Positions 1 to 6,702 of a stretch of DNA of 18,139 bases are shown one piece after another. Location: contig JAFEEV010000232.1 in assembly GCA_018240935.1 (NCBI GenBank), positions 1-18,139 of the forward strand. The letters are read 5' to 3'. Origin of the DNA: Pseudomonadota bacterium. Its GTDB lineage: Bacteria > Pseudomonadota > Gammaproteobacteria > Burkholderiales > Nitrosomonadaceae. A program made the position numbers and the translations under genes. Every line of letters begins with the position of its first letter. Position 1 is the stretch's first letter. The notes under the pieces are model-generated. The model did not search any database and was not told where the DNA came from. It saw only the letters and a program-made list of their open reading frames with translations.

Positions 1-380
1 ATGGCCGGGATATGCGTCAGTTTGACAAACTGCTCCTGCCACACAGCAGCACCGCTGGCACCGGCCTGCTGCGCCGCGATTGCCAACGATTCCGCAGTAC
101 CCCACCAGGCATTGGCGATTTCGGAAATGACGGTGAGCCACGTCAAGCAAGCCGCAATCAGCATAATCAAAGCCGAGCGCGCGCTGACCTTATGCGGCAG
201 CGTAAGAAGCAGCACCGCCATCAAAGTGAACAGCATACCGTTCAGCACAGCTTGAATATGCGCGCTCAATGCCAGCCGAGGAAACGGTGTGTGCGGTATC
301 GCCAGTCCCCAGACAATGCCAACCAATACCAGTGCCAGGACATGAATCAGGATTTGTCTTGCTCGGCTTTGTATCTGCAT
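1..380 (-). CDS. Membrane protein resembling hydroxylaminobenzene mutase (partial, 3' end beyond left edge)
   Basis: Translating the minus strand from the ATG at 380 gives 126 open codons that run off the left edge. The start is fixed by an in-frame TAA 33 bases upstream and by GGAAG placed 7 bases before the ATG. The visible part has three hydrophobic helices, roughly residues 8-26, 42-60 and 66-92. The segment LSAHIQAVLNGML matches my memory of the 'S/AHLEG.LNG' region of the HabA/HabB family, small (about 135-160 aa) membrane enzymes that rearrange hydroxylaminobenzene to 2-aminophenol. The fit in size and helix pattern is good, but I identify it from recollection of the family, and relatives may have other roles. 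It lies downstream of vapC on the same strand, separated by about 190 bases, so it probably has its own promoter. The true C-terminus is unseen. Confidence 0.6.
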   Translation of the reverse strand, partial: MQIQSRARQILIHVLALVLVGIVWGLAIPHTPFPRLALSAHIQAVLNGMLFTLMAVLLLTLPHKVSARSALIMLIAACLTWLTVISEIANAWWGTAESLAIAAQQAGASGAAVWQEQFVKLTHIPA

Positions 381-572
381 GTTGGGTCTTCCAATACCAT
401 CAATTTACCTGCGGCCGGATTCACCGCTTTGCTTGCCGGATTGGCGGAGAGTAATGTCATTGGGCTATTCCGGCGAAACTGGCGCTGTTTTCGATTTCGG
501 TTTTCTGACTGCCACATCGTTTTCCGGTTCTGATCAAGAGATGGCGTGCGTTGGTTCGTGCCATGAGTCCCT

Positions 573-932
573 TTATTGTTTTCCCATTAATCTCTTATCC
601 AGTGTCAGCAATTCAAGCTGATGGTGCTGAGCCGTCGCAGAGATGATTGAATCGGGTAATTTCATTTGCTGATTGCGCCTGATTTCGATCGCTTTGTTTT
701 CAATACCAAGGATGATGGGTAAGTGCGTCATTCGTGCCAGCAAAGATTCGATGGTGTTAATATCCGCAGGCGTTATCGCGGGATAGCTCAATAACTCCAT
801 GCGGGTTATCGAGCTATAAGCACACTCGCCGATTTTAACTTGCTTGGACTTTAATAAATCCAGAACCATCGGATTGCGTTGATACAGCCCGATAATAATA
901 TTGGTGTCCAGCAGATACTTAATGCCACTCAT
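573..932 (-). CDS. vapC: VapC-type PIN-domain toxin (ribonuclease)
   Basis: This 119-aa protein is a PIN-domain ribonuclease, the toxin half of a type II toxin-antitoxin pair. VapC enzymes cleave RNA (tRNA or rRNA in studied cases) using acidic residues that bind magnesium. All expected acids are visible: D9 in the opening LLDTN motif, E46 in RMELLS, D94 in LPDSIISA and D112 in LTLDKRL. The length is normal for the family, so the toxin looks intact. Its ATG lies inside the end of the upstream vapB gene, with a 14-base overlap, which is usual for coupled translation. The pair is visibly more A/T-rich than its neighbours, in line with horizontal acquisition. The RNA target cannot be told from the sequence. 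Confidence 0.9.
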   Translation of the reverse strand: MSGIKYLLDTNIIIGLYQRNPMVLDLLKSKQVKIGECAYSSITRMELLSYPAITPADINTIESLLARMTHLPIILGIENKAIEIRRNQQMKLPDSIISATAQHHQLELLTLDKRLMGKQ

Positions 933-1143
933 CGCGCAATTGCATTTGCATGTCCAGCGGATTTTGATATTTGAAGCACGCTATTTCAGGCAGATCGTTA
1001 ATGATATCAATCAACAATCCGGATGCTTGTTGCCGTTGAATATACTCATCGACCAGCCGGGTAACGATTTCATCCGGTGAACTATGCTCTTGTTTAGCCA
1101 GTACTTTTAATTTTTCTTCCAATTTTGGATCTATCGTCAGCAT
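919..1143 (-). CDS. vapB: VapB-like antitoxin of the VapBC pair
   Basis: This encodes a 74-aa antitoxin that should bind VapC through its C-terminal part and DNA through its N-terminal part. The N-terminus, about residues 1-35, reads like a short ribbon-helix-helix domain (strand MLTIDP, then two helices ending in VDEYI). The reading frame stays open to a TTG at 1182, which would add 13 residues. I chose the ATG at 1143 because GAAAGG lies 6 bases before it and because the domain then starts at the beta strand, as RHH antitoxins do. The C-terminal tail (NPLDMQMQLRDEWH) is acidic and polar, as expected for a toxin-wrapping tail. The complex probably represses its own promoter. Assignment rests mainly on the adjacent PIN toxin. 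Confidence 0.8.
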   Translation of the reverse strand: MLTIDPKLEEKLKVLAKQEHSSPDEIVTRLVDEYIQRQQASGLLIDIINDLPEIACFKYQNPLDMQMQLRDEWH

Positions 1144-1189
1144 AAAATACCTTTCATCAAATTTTTTATCACCATCTGTCAATGTTTAC

Positions 1190-1199
1190 GCAAGCTTGC
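1190..1199. promoter_or_regulatory. 10-bp perfect palindrome upstream of vapB, possible operator
   Basis: GCAAGCTTGC is a perfect inverted repeat 47 bases upstream of the chosen vapB start, within the only stretch (1144-1290) able to hold the vapBC promoter. VapBC complexes commonly bind inverted repeats there. A 10-bp palindrome can arise by chance, so the operator role is a guess. Confidence 0.2.
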
Positions 1200-1290
1200 A
1201 CTCAAGCAACATGCGGAATCATAGAGCAAAGGTGAATATAGCGATAATGTGGCACTTATGGCGCATCTTGATTTCAACTCGTTGGTATTT

Positions 1291-1572
1291 TCAATCGCTG
1301 CGCTTCGTCACTTCCACCAGATGATAGCCAAACTGCGTTTTAACCGGGCCTTGCACTTCGCCGACCGGTGCGCTGAACACGACGGTATCGAATTCCTGCA
1401 CCATTTGGCCGCGGCCAAATTCACCTAAGTCACCGCCTTGTTTACCGGATGGGCACAGTGAATGTTGCTGTGCCAGTTCGCTGAAGCTGGCGCCGTTGGC
1501 GATTTCAGCTTTCAGGTTGTTACATTGTTCTTCGGTTTTAACCAAAATATGACGTGCGCTGGCTCGTGCCAT
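1291..1572 (-). CDS. ppiC: Parvulin-type peptidyl-prolyl cis-trans isomerase (PpiC/Par10-like)
   Basis: This 93-aa protein is a single parvulin domain with no signal peptide or chaperone extension, the size of E. coli PpiC. It should catalyse cis-trans isomerisation of prolyl peptide bonds in the cytoplasm. Family marks are clear: ASARHILVKTEEQ near the start, the FSELAQQHSLCPSGKQGGDLG segment, GRGQMVQEFD, and the ending TQFGYHLVEVTKR. The start at 1572 is well supported by AGGAG six bases upstream. It stands alone between vapB and the divergent ABC operon. The 135-base gap 1573-1707 must contain promoters for both directions, but I could not identify convincing -35 and -10 boxes. Confidence 0.93.
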   Translation of the reverse strand: MARASARHILVKTEEQCNNLKAEIANGASFSELAQQHSLCPSGKQGGDLGEFGRGQMVQEFDTVVFSAPVGEVQGPVKTQFGYHLVEVTKRSD

Positions 1573-1707
1573 GGGGTTCTCCTGTATTTATTAAAAATAA
1601 TTTTTCGTACGTGATACATTTAAGCACAGATTGGCGTGCGGGTTGAAGCATTGTGCCATTTTTACGTTGCGAGGGTTTGATGAAAATTTTGTGGGGTGCC
1701 GGGGTAT

Positions 1708-2373
1708 ATGCTTGAGTTAATCAATGTCAACAAAGCGTATGCCGGAGGGCGCAGGGTGCTGGCCGATTTGAGTTACACGCTGAATGCCGGTGAGTATGTC
1801 GCGATCATGGGTGAATCGGGCGTGGGTAAATCGACTTTGTTGAATCTGATCGCCGGATTGGATACACCGGATTCGGGTGAGATCCGCATCAACGGTGTGG
1901 CGATTTCATCGCTGGACGACGATGCTGCGACGCAATTGCGGCGCGAGCAGTTCGGCTTTGTTTTTCAGGCGTTTCATGTATTGCCGCATTTGACGCTGGC
2001 GCAGAATATTGCGTTGCCGTTGCTACTGAACGGCGCAACCATGGAACGTGTGCAACAGATGCTGGAACAAGTTGGATTACAGGGGCGCGGCGATCATTTT
2101 CCGCGTCAGTTGTCGGGCGGCGAGTTGCAGCGCGTGGCGATTGCGCGCGCACTGGTGCACCGGCCCAAATTGGTGCTGGCGGACGAGCCGACCGGCAATC
2201 TCGATCCCGATACCGCGCATGAAATCCTGCAATTGATGCGCGCGGAAATCAAAGCTAACGGCGCGATGGGCATTCTGGTGACGCATTCGCACGCTGCCGC
2301 TGCGACGGCGGATCGGGTGCTGAATTTAACCAAGAATGGTTTGCATCCGGCCAAACCGGGTGAGAGCGTATGA
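1708..2373 (+). CDS. ABC transporter ATP-binding protein (LolD/MacB/YbbA type)
   Basis: This is the ATPase of an ABC transporter working with the FtsX-type permease downstream. From the ATG at 1708 (221 aa), the Walker A motif GESGVGKST is at 35-43, the Q-loop glutamine at 87, the signature LSGGE at 135-139, Walker B LVLADE at 155-160, and the switch histidine in LVTHSH near the end. The sequence belongs to the LolD/MacB/YbbA branch, whose members power extraction of lipids, lipoproteins or hydrophobic compounds from the membrane rather than classic import. A GTG at 1696 would add four residues; neither start has a clean ribosome binding site, and I prefer the ATG because the domain usually begins directly with a phrase like MLELINVNKAY. 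The stop overlaps the next start (ATGA), so the two are translationally coupled. Confidence 0.93.
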   Translation: MLELINVNKAYAGGRRVLADLSYTLNAGEYVAIMGESGVGKSTLLNLIAGLDTPDSGEIRINGVAISSLDDDAATQLRREQFGFVFQAFHVLPHLTLAQNIALPLLLNGATMERVQQMLEQVGLQGRGDHFPRQLSGGELQRVAIARALVHRPKLVLADEPTGNLDPDTAHEILQLMRAEIKANGAMGILVTHSHAAAATADRVLNLTKNGLHPAKPGESV

Positions 2374-4910
2374 CTACGGCTACGTTATCGCGTTGGCTGC
2401 TGGCCGGTGAGTGGCGTGCGCATTGGCTGCAACTGAGCGTGGCGCTGATCGCTATTGCCATCGGCGTGGCCATGGCGTATTCCATTCATTTGATCAACAC
2501 CGCTGCATTCAACGAATTTTCCGCCGCCAGCAAAAGTTTGTCCGGGCAATCGGATTTGCAGGTGCGCGGGCGCAAGCCGTTTTTTGATGAATCGCTGTAC
2601 CCCGTATTGGTCAATCATGACGGCGTTGCGGTGGCGAATCCGGTGTTGGAGTTTGACGTTGCGATACCGGGCAAAGCGCAGAACAGAAACGATCACAAAT
2701 TGAAAATCATCGGCATTGACATGTTCCGGGCGGCGCAGATTTCACCCGATCTGCTCGGATTGACTGAAGAAGGGAAAACGCTCGACCGGCTGGCGGACGA
2801 TGCCATTTTTTTGTCGCCCGCCGCGATGGAATGGTTGCAGGTTGAACAAGGCGATTTGCTGCAACTGAACGCCGGGTTGCAAGCCGTTACGTTGCGCGTG
2901 GCGGGCGGCTTGGTACGCGCACGCGCCGGGCAGCGCATTGCGGTGATGGATATCGGCGCGGCGCAGTGGCGTTTTCAGCAGCTTGGCGTGTTGTCGCGAA
3001 TCGAGCTGAAACTGCGCGATGGTGTCAATCATGCGGCGTTTAAAGCCAAGCTGGCTGATGAATTGGGTGACGCGTACTGGGTGACCGAAGTAGCCGATCA
3101 GGAAAAACGGATTGCCAATATGTCGCGCGCTTACCGTATCAACTTGAATATGCTGGCGCTGGTGGCGCTGTTTACCGGCACGTTTCTGGTGTTTTCCACG
3201 CAAGCGTTGTCGGTCATCCGGCGGCGGCAGCAATTTGCGTTGCTGCGCGTGCTGGGGTTTACGCGGCGGCAATTGCTGCGGCAGATCGTTACCGAAGGCG
3301 GAATTCTCGGAGTAATCGGCTCGTTGCTCGGATTGGCATTGGGTTATGCGGTTGCGGTGCTGGCAATCCGGTTGCTGGGCGGCGATTTGGGCACTAATTT
3401 TTTTCCCGGCGTTAAACCGGGCATCCATTCCGATCCCTGGGATGCGGCGCTATTTTTCACCGTGGGTCTGGTCGTGACGGTGCTGGGCAGCATCATTCCG
3501 GCATTGGAAGCGGCGCGCGCCAAACCGGCGGTGGCATTGCGCTCCGGCAGCGAGGATACGGCCATGGCGAAATTGTCCACGCCGTGGTTTGCACTGATTT
3601 GTTTGCTCGTTGCGTTGTTATTTACGCAACTGCCGCCGGTTTTCGAGTTGCCTATTTTCGGTTATTTGGCCATTTCATTGCTGCTGATCGGTGGTATTGC
3701 GCTGATGCCGCGTTTGACCGCATGGTTTTTTTCAGCTTTATCGGCCCGATGGCAGCAGCGCCGGAGCGGCGTTGTGTCCACGCTGGCGCTGGCGCGTCTG
3801 GCGAATGCGCCGAATCAGGCCGCCATCGCGCTGGGCGGCATATTGGCGAGTTTCAGCCTGATGGTGGCGATGGCGATCATGGTGACGAGTTTTCGCATCT
3901 CGATCGATCATTGGCTGGGGCGGGTGCTGCCGGCGGATTTATACGTGCGCGCTGCCGCCAGCGGCGATTTGCAAGCGGATGCGCAAAAGGCGATTGCCGG
4001 GCTGCCTGGTTTCGACCGGCTGGATTTTTTCCGTACTCAGCAATTGACGCTGGATGTGAATCGCCCTGAAATCACGCTGTTCGCCCGGCCTGTCGATCAG
4101 GCCGATGCTCGCAACACATTGCCGTTGACGGATGACATGATTGCTCCCGGAGCATTGCCGGAAAATGTCATGCCGGTGTGGGTGTCGGAAGCGATGGTGG
4201 ATTTATACGGCTACCGGGTAGGGGATAAAGTGACCTTGCCGGTCGGCGCAACACCCAGCGAATTCCTGGTTGCCGGGGTGTGGCGCGACTATGGCCGTCA
4301 ATTCGGCGCGATTCAGATGCAGTTGGCGGATTATCAAGCATTGACCGGCGATTTGAGTATCAATACCGTGGCTCTGTGGGTGCGGCCGGGCGTTAGTCTT
4401 GATGCGGCGGTTGCCGGATTGCGCCAATTGCCGTTCGGCGCGGCGCTGGAGATATCGCGTTCGAGCGATATGCGCGCCTTGAGTTTGGAAATTTTTGACC
4501 GCAGTTTTGCGGTGACGTATTTACTGGAGTTGATAGCGGTGGTGATCGGCCTGCTCGGTGTGGCGGCCAGTTTTTCCGCGCAGACACTGGCGCGTATCAA
4601 GGAATTCGGCATGCTGCGTCATATCGGTGTCATGCGGCGGCAGATTCTTGCCATGCTGGCAGCGGAAGGAGGGTTGCTGACCGCGCTGGGAATGGTTCTT
4701 GGGTTTGTATTGGGATGGAGTATCAGCCTGATTCTGGTATTTATCGTCAATCCGCAATCCTTTCATTGGACCATGGAACTGCATCTGCCGTGGAATTGGC
4801 TGGCCATGATCGCTTTGATTATGCTGGTTGCAGCCGCGTTGACGGCATTGCTGGCCGGACGGCGGGCGGTTTCCGGCGAGGTGGTGCGCGCGGTGAAGGA
4901 GGATTGGTAA
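2370..4910 (+). CDS. FtsX-like ABC transporter permease (YbbP/AttFG type, 846 aa)
   Basis: This large inner-membrane protein is the permease partner of the preceding ATPase. It has an N-terminal helix (about residues 17-42), a long periplasmic domain to about 250, a first FtsX block of three helices (about 255-385, with the coupling segment RRQQFALLRVLGFTRRQ), further central helices (about 405-520), a second periplasmic region, and a second FtsX block (about 705-840, with LARIKEFGMLRHIGVMRRQ). The duplicated layout of about ten helices and the length match YbbP (about 800 aa) and the AttF/AttG type, in which one chain does the work of two permease subunits. It starts inside the ATPase gene by ATGA overlap and ends in a TAATG overlap with the next gene. 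The transported substrate is not shown; with the secreted CrtC/AttH protein alongside, a lipid or other hydrophobic compound is the best inference. Confidence 0.92.
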   Translation: MTTATLSRWLLAGEWRAHWLQLSVALIAIAIGVAMAYSIHLINTAAFNEFSAASKSLSGQSDLQVRGRKPFFDESLYPVLVNHDGVAVANPVLEFDVAIPGKAQNRNDHKLKIIGIDMFRAAQISPDLLGLTEEGKTLDRLADDAIFLSPAAMEWLQVEQGDLLQLNAGLQAVTLRVAGGLVRARAGQRIAVMDIGAAQWRFQQLGVLSRIELKLRDGVNHAAFKAKLADELGDAYWVTEVADQEKRIANMSRAYRINLNMLALVALFTGTFLVFSTQALSVIRRRQQFALLRVLGFTRRQLLRQIVTEGGILGVIGSLLGLALGYAVAVLAIRLLGGDLGTNFFPGVKPGIHSDPWDAALFFTVGLVVTVLGSIIPALEAARAKPAVALRSGSEDTAMAKLSTPWFALICLLVALLFTQLPPVFELPIFGYLAISLLLIGGIALMPRLTAWFFSALSARWQQRRSGVVSTLALARLANAPNQAAIALGGILASFSLMVAMAIMVTSFRISIDHWLGRVLPADLYVRAAASGDLQADAQKAIAGLPGFDRLDFFRTQQLTLDVNRPEITLFARPVDQADARNTLPLTDDMIAPGALPENVMPVWVSEAMVDLYGYRVGDKVTLPVGATPSEFLVAGVWRDYGRQFGAIQMQLADYQALTGDLSINTVALWVRPGVSLDAAVAGLRQLPFGAALEISRSSDMRALSLEIFDRSFAVTYLLELIAVVIGLLGVAASFSAQTLARIKEFGMLRHIGVMRRQILAMLAAEGGLLTALGMVLGFVLGWSISLILVFIVNPQSFHWTMELHLPWNWLAMIALIMLVAAALTALLAGRRAVSGEVVRAVKEDW

Positions 4911-6016
4911 TGAAGTTCTGTAAGCAGATTAAGACTAACGCACAAGGCATGATTGTGCTCATGCTGATGCTGTTCGGTTTTCTCGCAATGGAGGCGCTGG
5001 CCGAGTCGAGCCGGCTGAAGCCGGTCACACCGGGTTACCAGCTCGTTTTTCCGCAAGACTACGGCGCGCACCAGGATTTTCGCATCGAGTGGTGGTATAT
5101 CACCGGCTGGTTGGAGACTGAGGACAAAAAACCATTGGGTTTTCAGGTGACTTTTTTCCGCTACGCGACCGATCAGAATCACGATAATCCCAGCCGGTTT
5201 GCCGCGAAATATCTGATCATCGCGCATCTGGCGTTGTCCGATCCGGATGCGGGAAAATTGATGCACGAAGAGAAATCGTTGCGCGAGGGGTTCGATCTGG
5301 CTTATGCCAAACCCGGCAATACCGAAGTGAAACTGGACGATTGGACGCTGGTGCGGGAAGCGGACGGGCGTTACCAAGTCGATATGCAAGGCAGCGATTT
5401 CGGTTTGCGGTTATCGCTGACACCAACGCAAATGGCGATGCTGCAAGATCAAAACGGTTTCTCGCGTAAAGGACCGGAACCGGAGCAAGCGAGCTACTAT
5501 TACAGCGAACCGCATTTGCAAGTGACCGGCGCCGTGTTACGCAACGGCAAGCCGGTTAAGGTTACTGGCAGCGCTTGGCTGGATCATGAATGGTCGACGG
5601 CTTATCTCGATCCCGCTGCGGATGGCTGGGATTGGACCGGCGCCAACTTGGATGACGGTTCGGCACTGATGGCCTTTCAGATTCGCCGCAAAGGCGGCGG
5701 TAAAGTCTGGGCGTATGCCGCGCTGCGCGATGCGAGCGGGAATATGCGGTTTTTTGCGCCGGAAGAAGTGGAATTCACCCCGATTCGTACTTGGCGATCG
5801 CCGCATACGGAAGCGGATTATCCTGTTGCCATGCACATCCGCACAGCCGAAATCGAATGGCGGCTCACACCGTTGCTGGACGATCAGGAACTGGATTCAA
5901 GCCAATCAACCGGCTCGATTTACTGGGAAGGGGCGGTAACTCTGACCCGGGACAATCAAGCGGCCGGGCGCGGCTACCTCGAACTGACTGGCTATGCGAA
6001 GCCTTTGAAGCTATAA
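4910..6016 (+). CDS. Secreted CrtC/AttH-family lipocalin-like protein
   Basis: This 368-aa protein belongs to the CrtC/AttH family (PF09410, formerly DUF2006), a double lipocalin-like (calycin) fold. The first solved member was NE1406 of Nitrosomonas europaea, and the family also includes carotenoid 1,2-hydratase CrtC. A signal peptide is clear: basic start, hydrophobic core, then an ALA cleavage site near residue 31, so the mature protein is periplasmic. Family marks are RIEWWYITGWL in the first half, then WLDHEWST and GWDWTGANLDDGS in the second. The frame is open upstream to 4715, but AAGGAGG at 4896-4902, seven bases before the ATG at 4910, and the signal peptide fix the start. Start and upstream stop overlap (TAATG). 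It probably binds or modifies a hydrophobic ligand handled by the two upstream transporter genes; a true hydratase activity is not established. Confidence 0.9.
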   Translation: MKFCKQIKTNAQGMIVLMLMLFGFLAMEALAESSRLKPVTPGYQLVFPQDYGAHQDFRIEWWYITGWLETEDKKPLGFQVTFFRYATDQNHDNPSRFAAKYLIIAHLALSDPDAGKLMHEEKSLREGFDLAYAKPGNTEVKLDDWTLVREADGRYQVDMQGSDFGLRLSLTPTQMAMLQDQNGFSRKGPEPEQASYYYSEPHLQVTGAVLRNGKPVKVTGSAWLDHEWSTAYLDPAADGWDWTGANLDDGSALMAFQIRRKGGGKVWAYAALRDASGNMRFFAPEEVEFTPIRTWRSPHTEADYPVAMHIRTAEIEWRLTPLLDDQELDSSQSTGSIYWEGAVTLTRDNQAAGRGYLELTGYAKPLKL

Positions 6017-6209
6017 ATCGATTGTTATTGATTGAGTGAATGGAAATCGCGCGCAATCACTTACATAACCTACTAGTTTGAGATGAGATATTGTGCTGGT
6101 TCTGTGGATTTTTATAATAAAAAAAGAGTATGCTCAATTTCAATACTTTCATTGTTGTTAAATGTGAGTTAGAATCAGCGGGCGCAATAATCTGAATGGT
6201 GCAAGATGA

Positions 6210-6237
6210 TTGCGGATAAAGTACTCGGTTCTATAAA
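6210..6237 (+). promoter_or_regulatory. Possible sigma-70 promoter for the microprotein gene
   Basis: TTGCGG at 6210-6215 and TATAAA at 6232-6237 are separated by 16 bases, close to the usual 17, and each shares most positions with the consensus. Transcription would begin near 6244 and leave a leader of about 120 bases. A second, weaker pair, TTGCAG at 6251-6256 and AATAAA at 6275-6280 with an 18-base spacer, is an alternative. Confidence 0.4.
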
Positions 6238-6319
6238 GGAAAGATCGCTATTGCAGTGAATCTGGGGAACAGAGAATAAAGTTAAACGGTTATAAAGTTT
6301 TGTAATCGTATGTGGAGGG

Positions 6320-6336
6320 ACCGGTCACTGATCGGT
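6320..6336 (+). promoter_or_regulatory. Leader hairpin followed by a short T-rich run
   Basis: ACCGGTC at 6320-6326 pairs with GATCGGT at 6330-6336 (seven pairs, one of them G-U) around the loop ACT. It is followed by TTTTAATTCTT and ends 27 bases before the microprotein ATG. The shape resembles a short terminator or attenuator. It could equally be a protein-binding dyad, since the DNA is close to palindromic. Confidence 0.4.
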
Positions 6337-6363
6337 TTTAATTCTTAATCAAAGGAGATTGTT

Positions 6364-6471
6364 ATGGCCGAAATCAACAGAAGAGAAACAGACGCACAAG
6401 TTTTAAGATTGTTCTTCATTTCAACAGCTGCTTTCCTTGTTATTGGAGCAATTGTTTACGGCGTATTCTAG
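6364..6471 (+). CDS. 35-aa single-helix membrane microprotein, unknown function
   Basis: This small frame is supported by an almost ideal ribosome binding site, AAAGGAG at 6351-6357, six bases before the ATG. The 35-residue product has a polar, charged N-terminus (MAEINRRETDAQVLR) and then one hydrophobic helix, about residues 16-35, beginning LFFISTAAFLVIG and ending at the C-terminus. Arginines 6, 7 and 15 lie before the helix, so the N-terminus should face the cytoplasm. I do not recognise the protein. Size and shape are like small accessory subunits of respiratory or other membrane complexes (for example CcoQ-like or KdpF-like peptides), but nothing here proves that. It has its own putative promoter and leader, a hairpin downstream, and no operon partner; the neighbours are the AttH-like gene upstream and a convergent GGDEF-EAL gene. 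Confidence 0.6.
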   Translation: MAEINRRETDAQVLRLFFISTAAFLVIGAIVYGVF

Positions 6472-6584
6472 ACTGAAAGAATGATCGTTGCCCGTGGTTC
6501 GGTTTTGCTAAAACTTACATTTTTCAAAACATGAACCATCACCAAAAGTGATAAGCGGGGCGAAGTCAGTCGAGTATCCTTAAT

Positions 6585-6632
6585 ACAATGCCCATTTGGT
6601 GAAGATATTGCATATCCGCCAATGGGCATTGT
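6585..6632 (+). terminator. 48-base compound hairpin between convergent genes, probable terminator
   Basis: A 12-bp perfect stem (ACAATGCCCATT at 6585-6596 with AATGGGCATTGT at 6621-6632) encloses, past one bulged T, the pairs GGTG/CGCC, then GATAT/ATATC closed by the loop TGC. The plus-strand sequence after it (TCATTTCT) is fairly T-rich, while the minus-strand side is not. It fits a terminator for the microprotein transcript, perhaps also blocking the convergent gene. The length and near-complete pairing are unusual for a plain terminator. Confidence 0.5.
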
Positions 6633-6641
6633 TCATTTCTG

Positions 6642-6658
6642 CAGCAAGAAGTTTGCTG
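6642..6658. other. Short hairpin next to the large one
   Basis: CAGCAA at 6642-6647 pairs exactly with TTGCTG at 6653-6658 around a five-base loop. It lies ten bases beyond the large hairpin and has no T-run of its own. It may be part of a joint terminator region between the convergent genes. Confidence 0.3.
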
Positions 6659-6684
6659 TGATCTTCTCAATGTGAATTGCATTC

Positions 6685-6702
6685 CGGCATCCAATAATGC
6701 CG
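6685..6702 (-). terminator. Hairpin directly after the GGDEF-EAL stop codon
   Basis: On the minus strand CGGCAT pairs with ATGCCG around a six-base loop, and it begins immediately after the TGA at 6703-6705. There is no following T-run, so it is a weak terminator at best. It may instead protect the 3' end of the mRNA. Confidence 0.3.

Larger units (their letters stand above)
6017..6363. other. 347-base non-coding stretch between the AttH-like gene and the microprotein gene
   Basis: No protein gene of ordinary size is visible on either strand. The stretch is A/T-rich, with an A-run near 6117-6126. Its right half contains a possible promoter (6210-6237), a leader hairpin (6320-6336) and a strong ribosome binding site (6351-6357) serving the small gene at 6364. 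I could not find a convincing GC-rich terminator directly after the AttH-like gene. Confidence 0.6.

Noticed and set aside
414..442. Direct repeat GCCGGATT twice, 21 bases apart
   Set aside because: Only two 8-base copies and no third; GCCGGATT-like words are common in this genome's style, so no regulatory claim can be made.
1..533. Plus-strand open frames of 84 and 173 codons at the left edge
   Set aside because: They are antisense to the membrane-protein gene 1-380, have Arg/Gln/His-rich compositions, and lack ribosome binding sites.
2742..3428. 228-codon minus-strand frame
   Set aside because: It is antisense to the FtsX-type permease and rich in Gln, Arg and His, typical of a shadow frame of a GC-rich gene.
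4715..4909. 65-codon upstream extension of the CrtC/AttH-like gene
   Set aside because: It overlaps the permease C-terminus, has no fitting start signal, and would bury the clear signal peptide and the AAGGAGG site before 4910.
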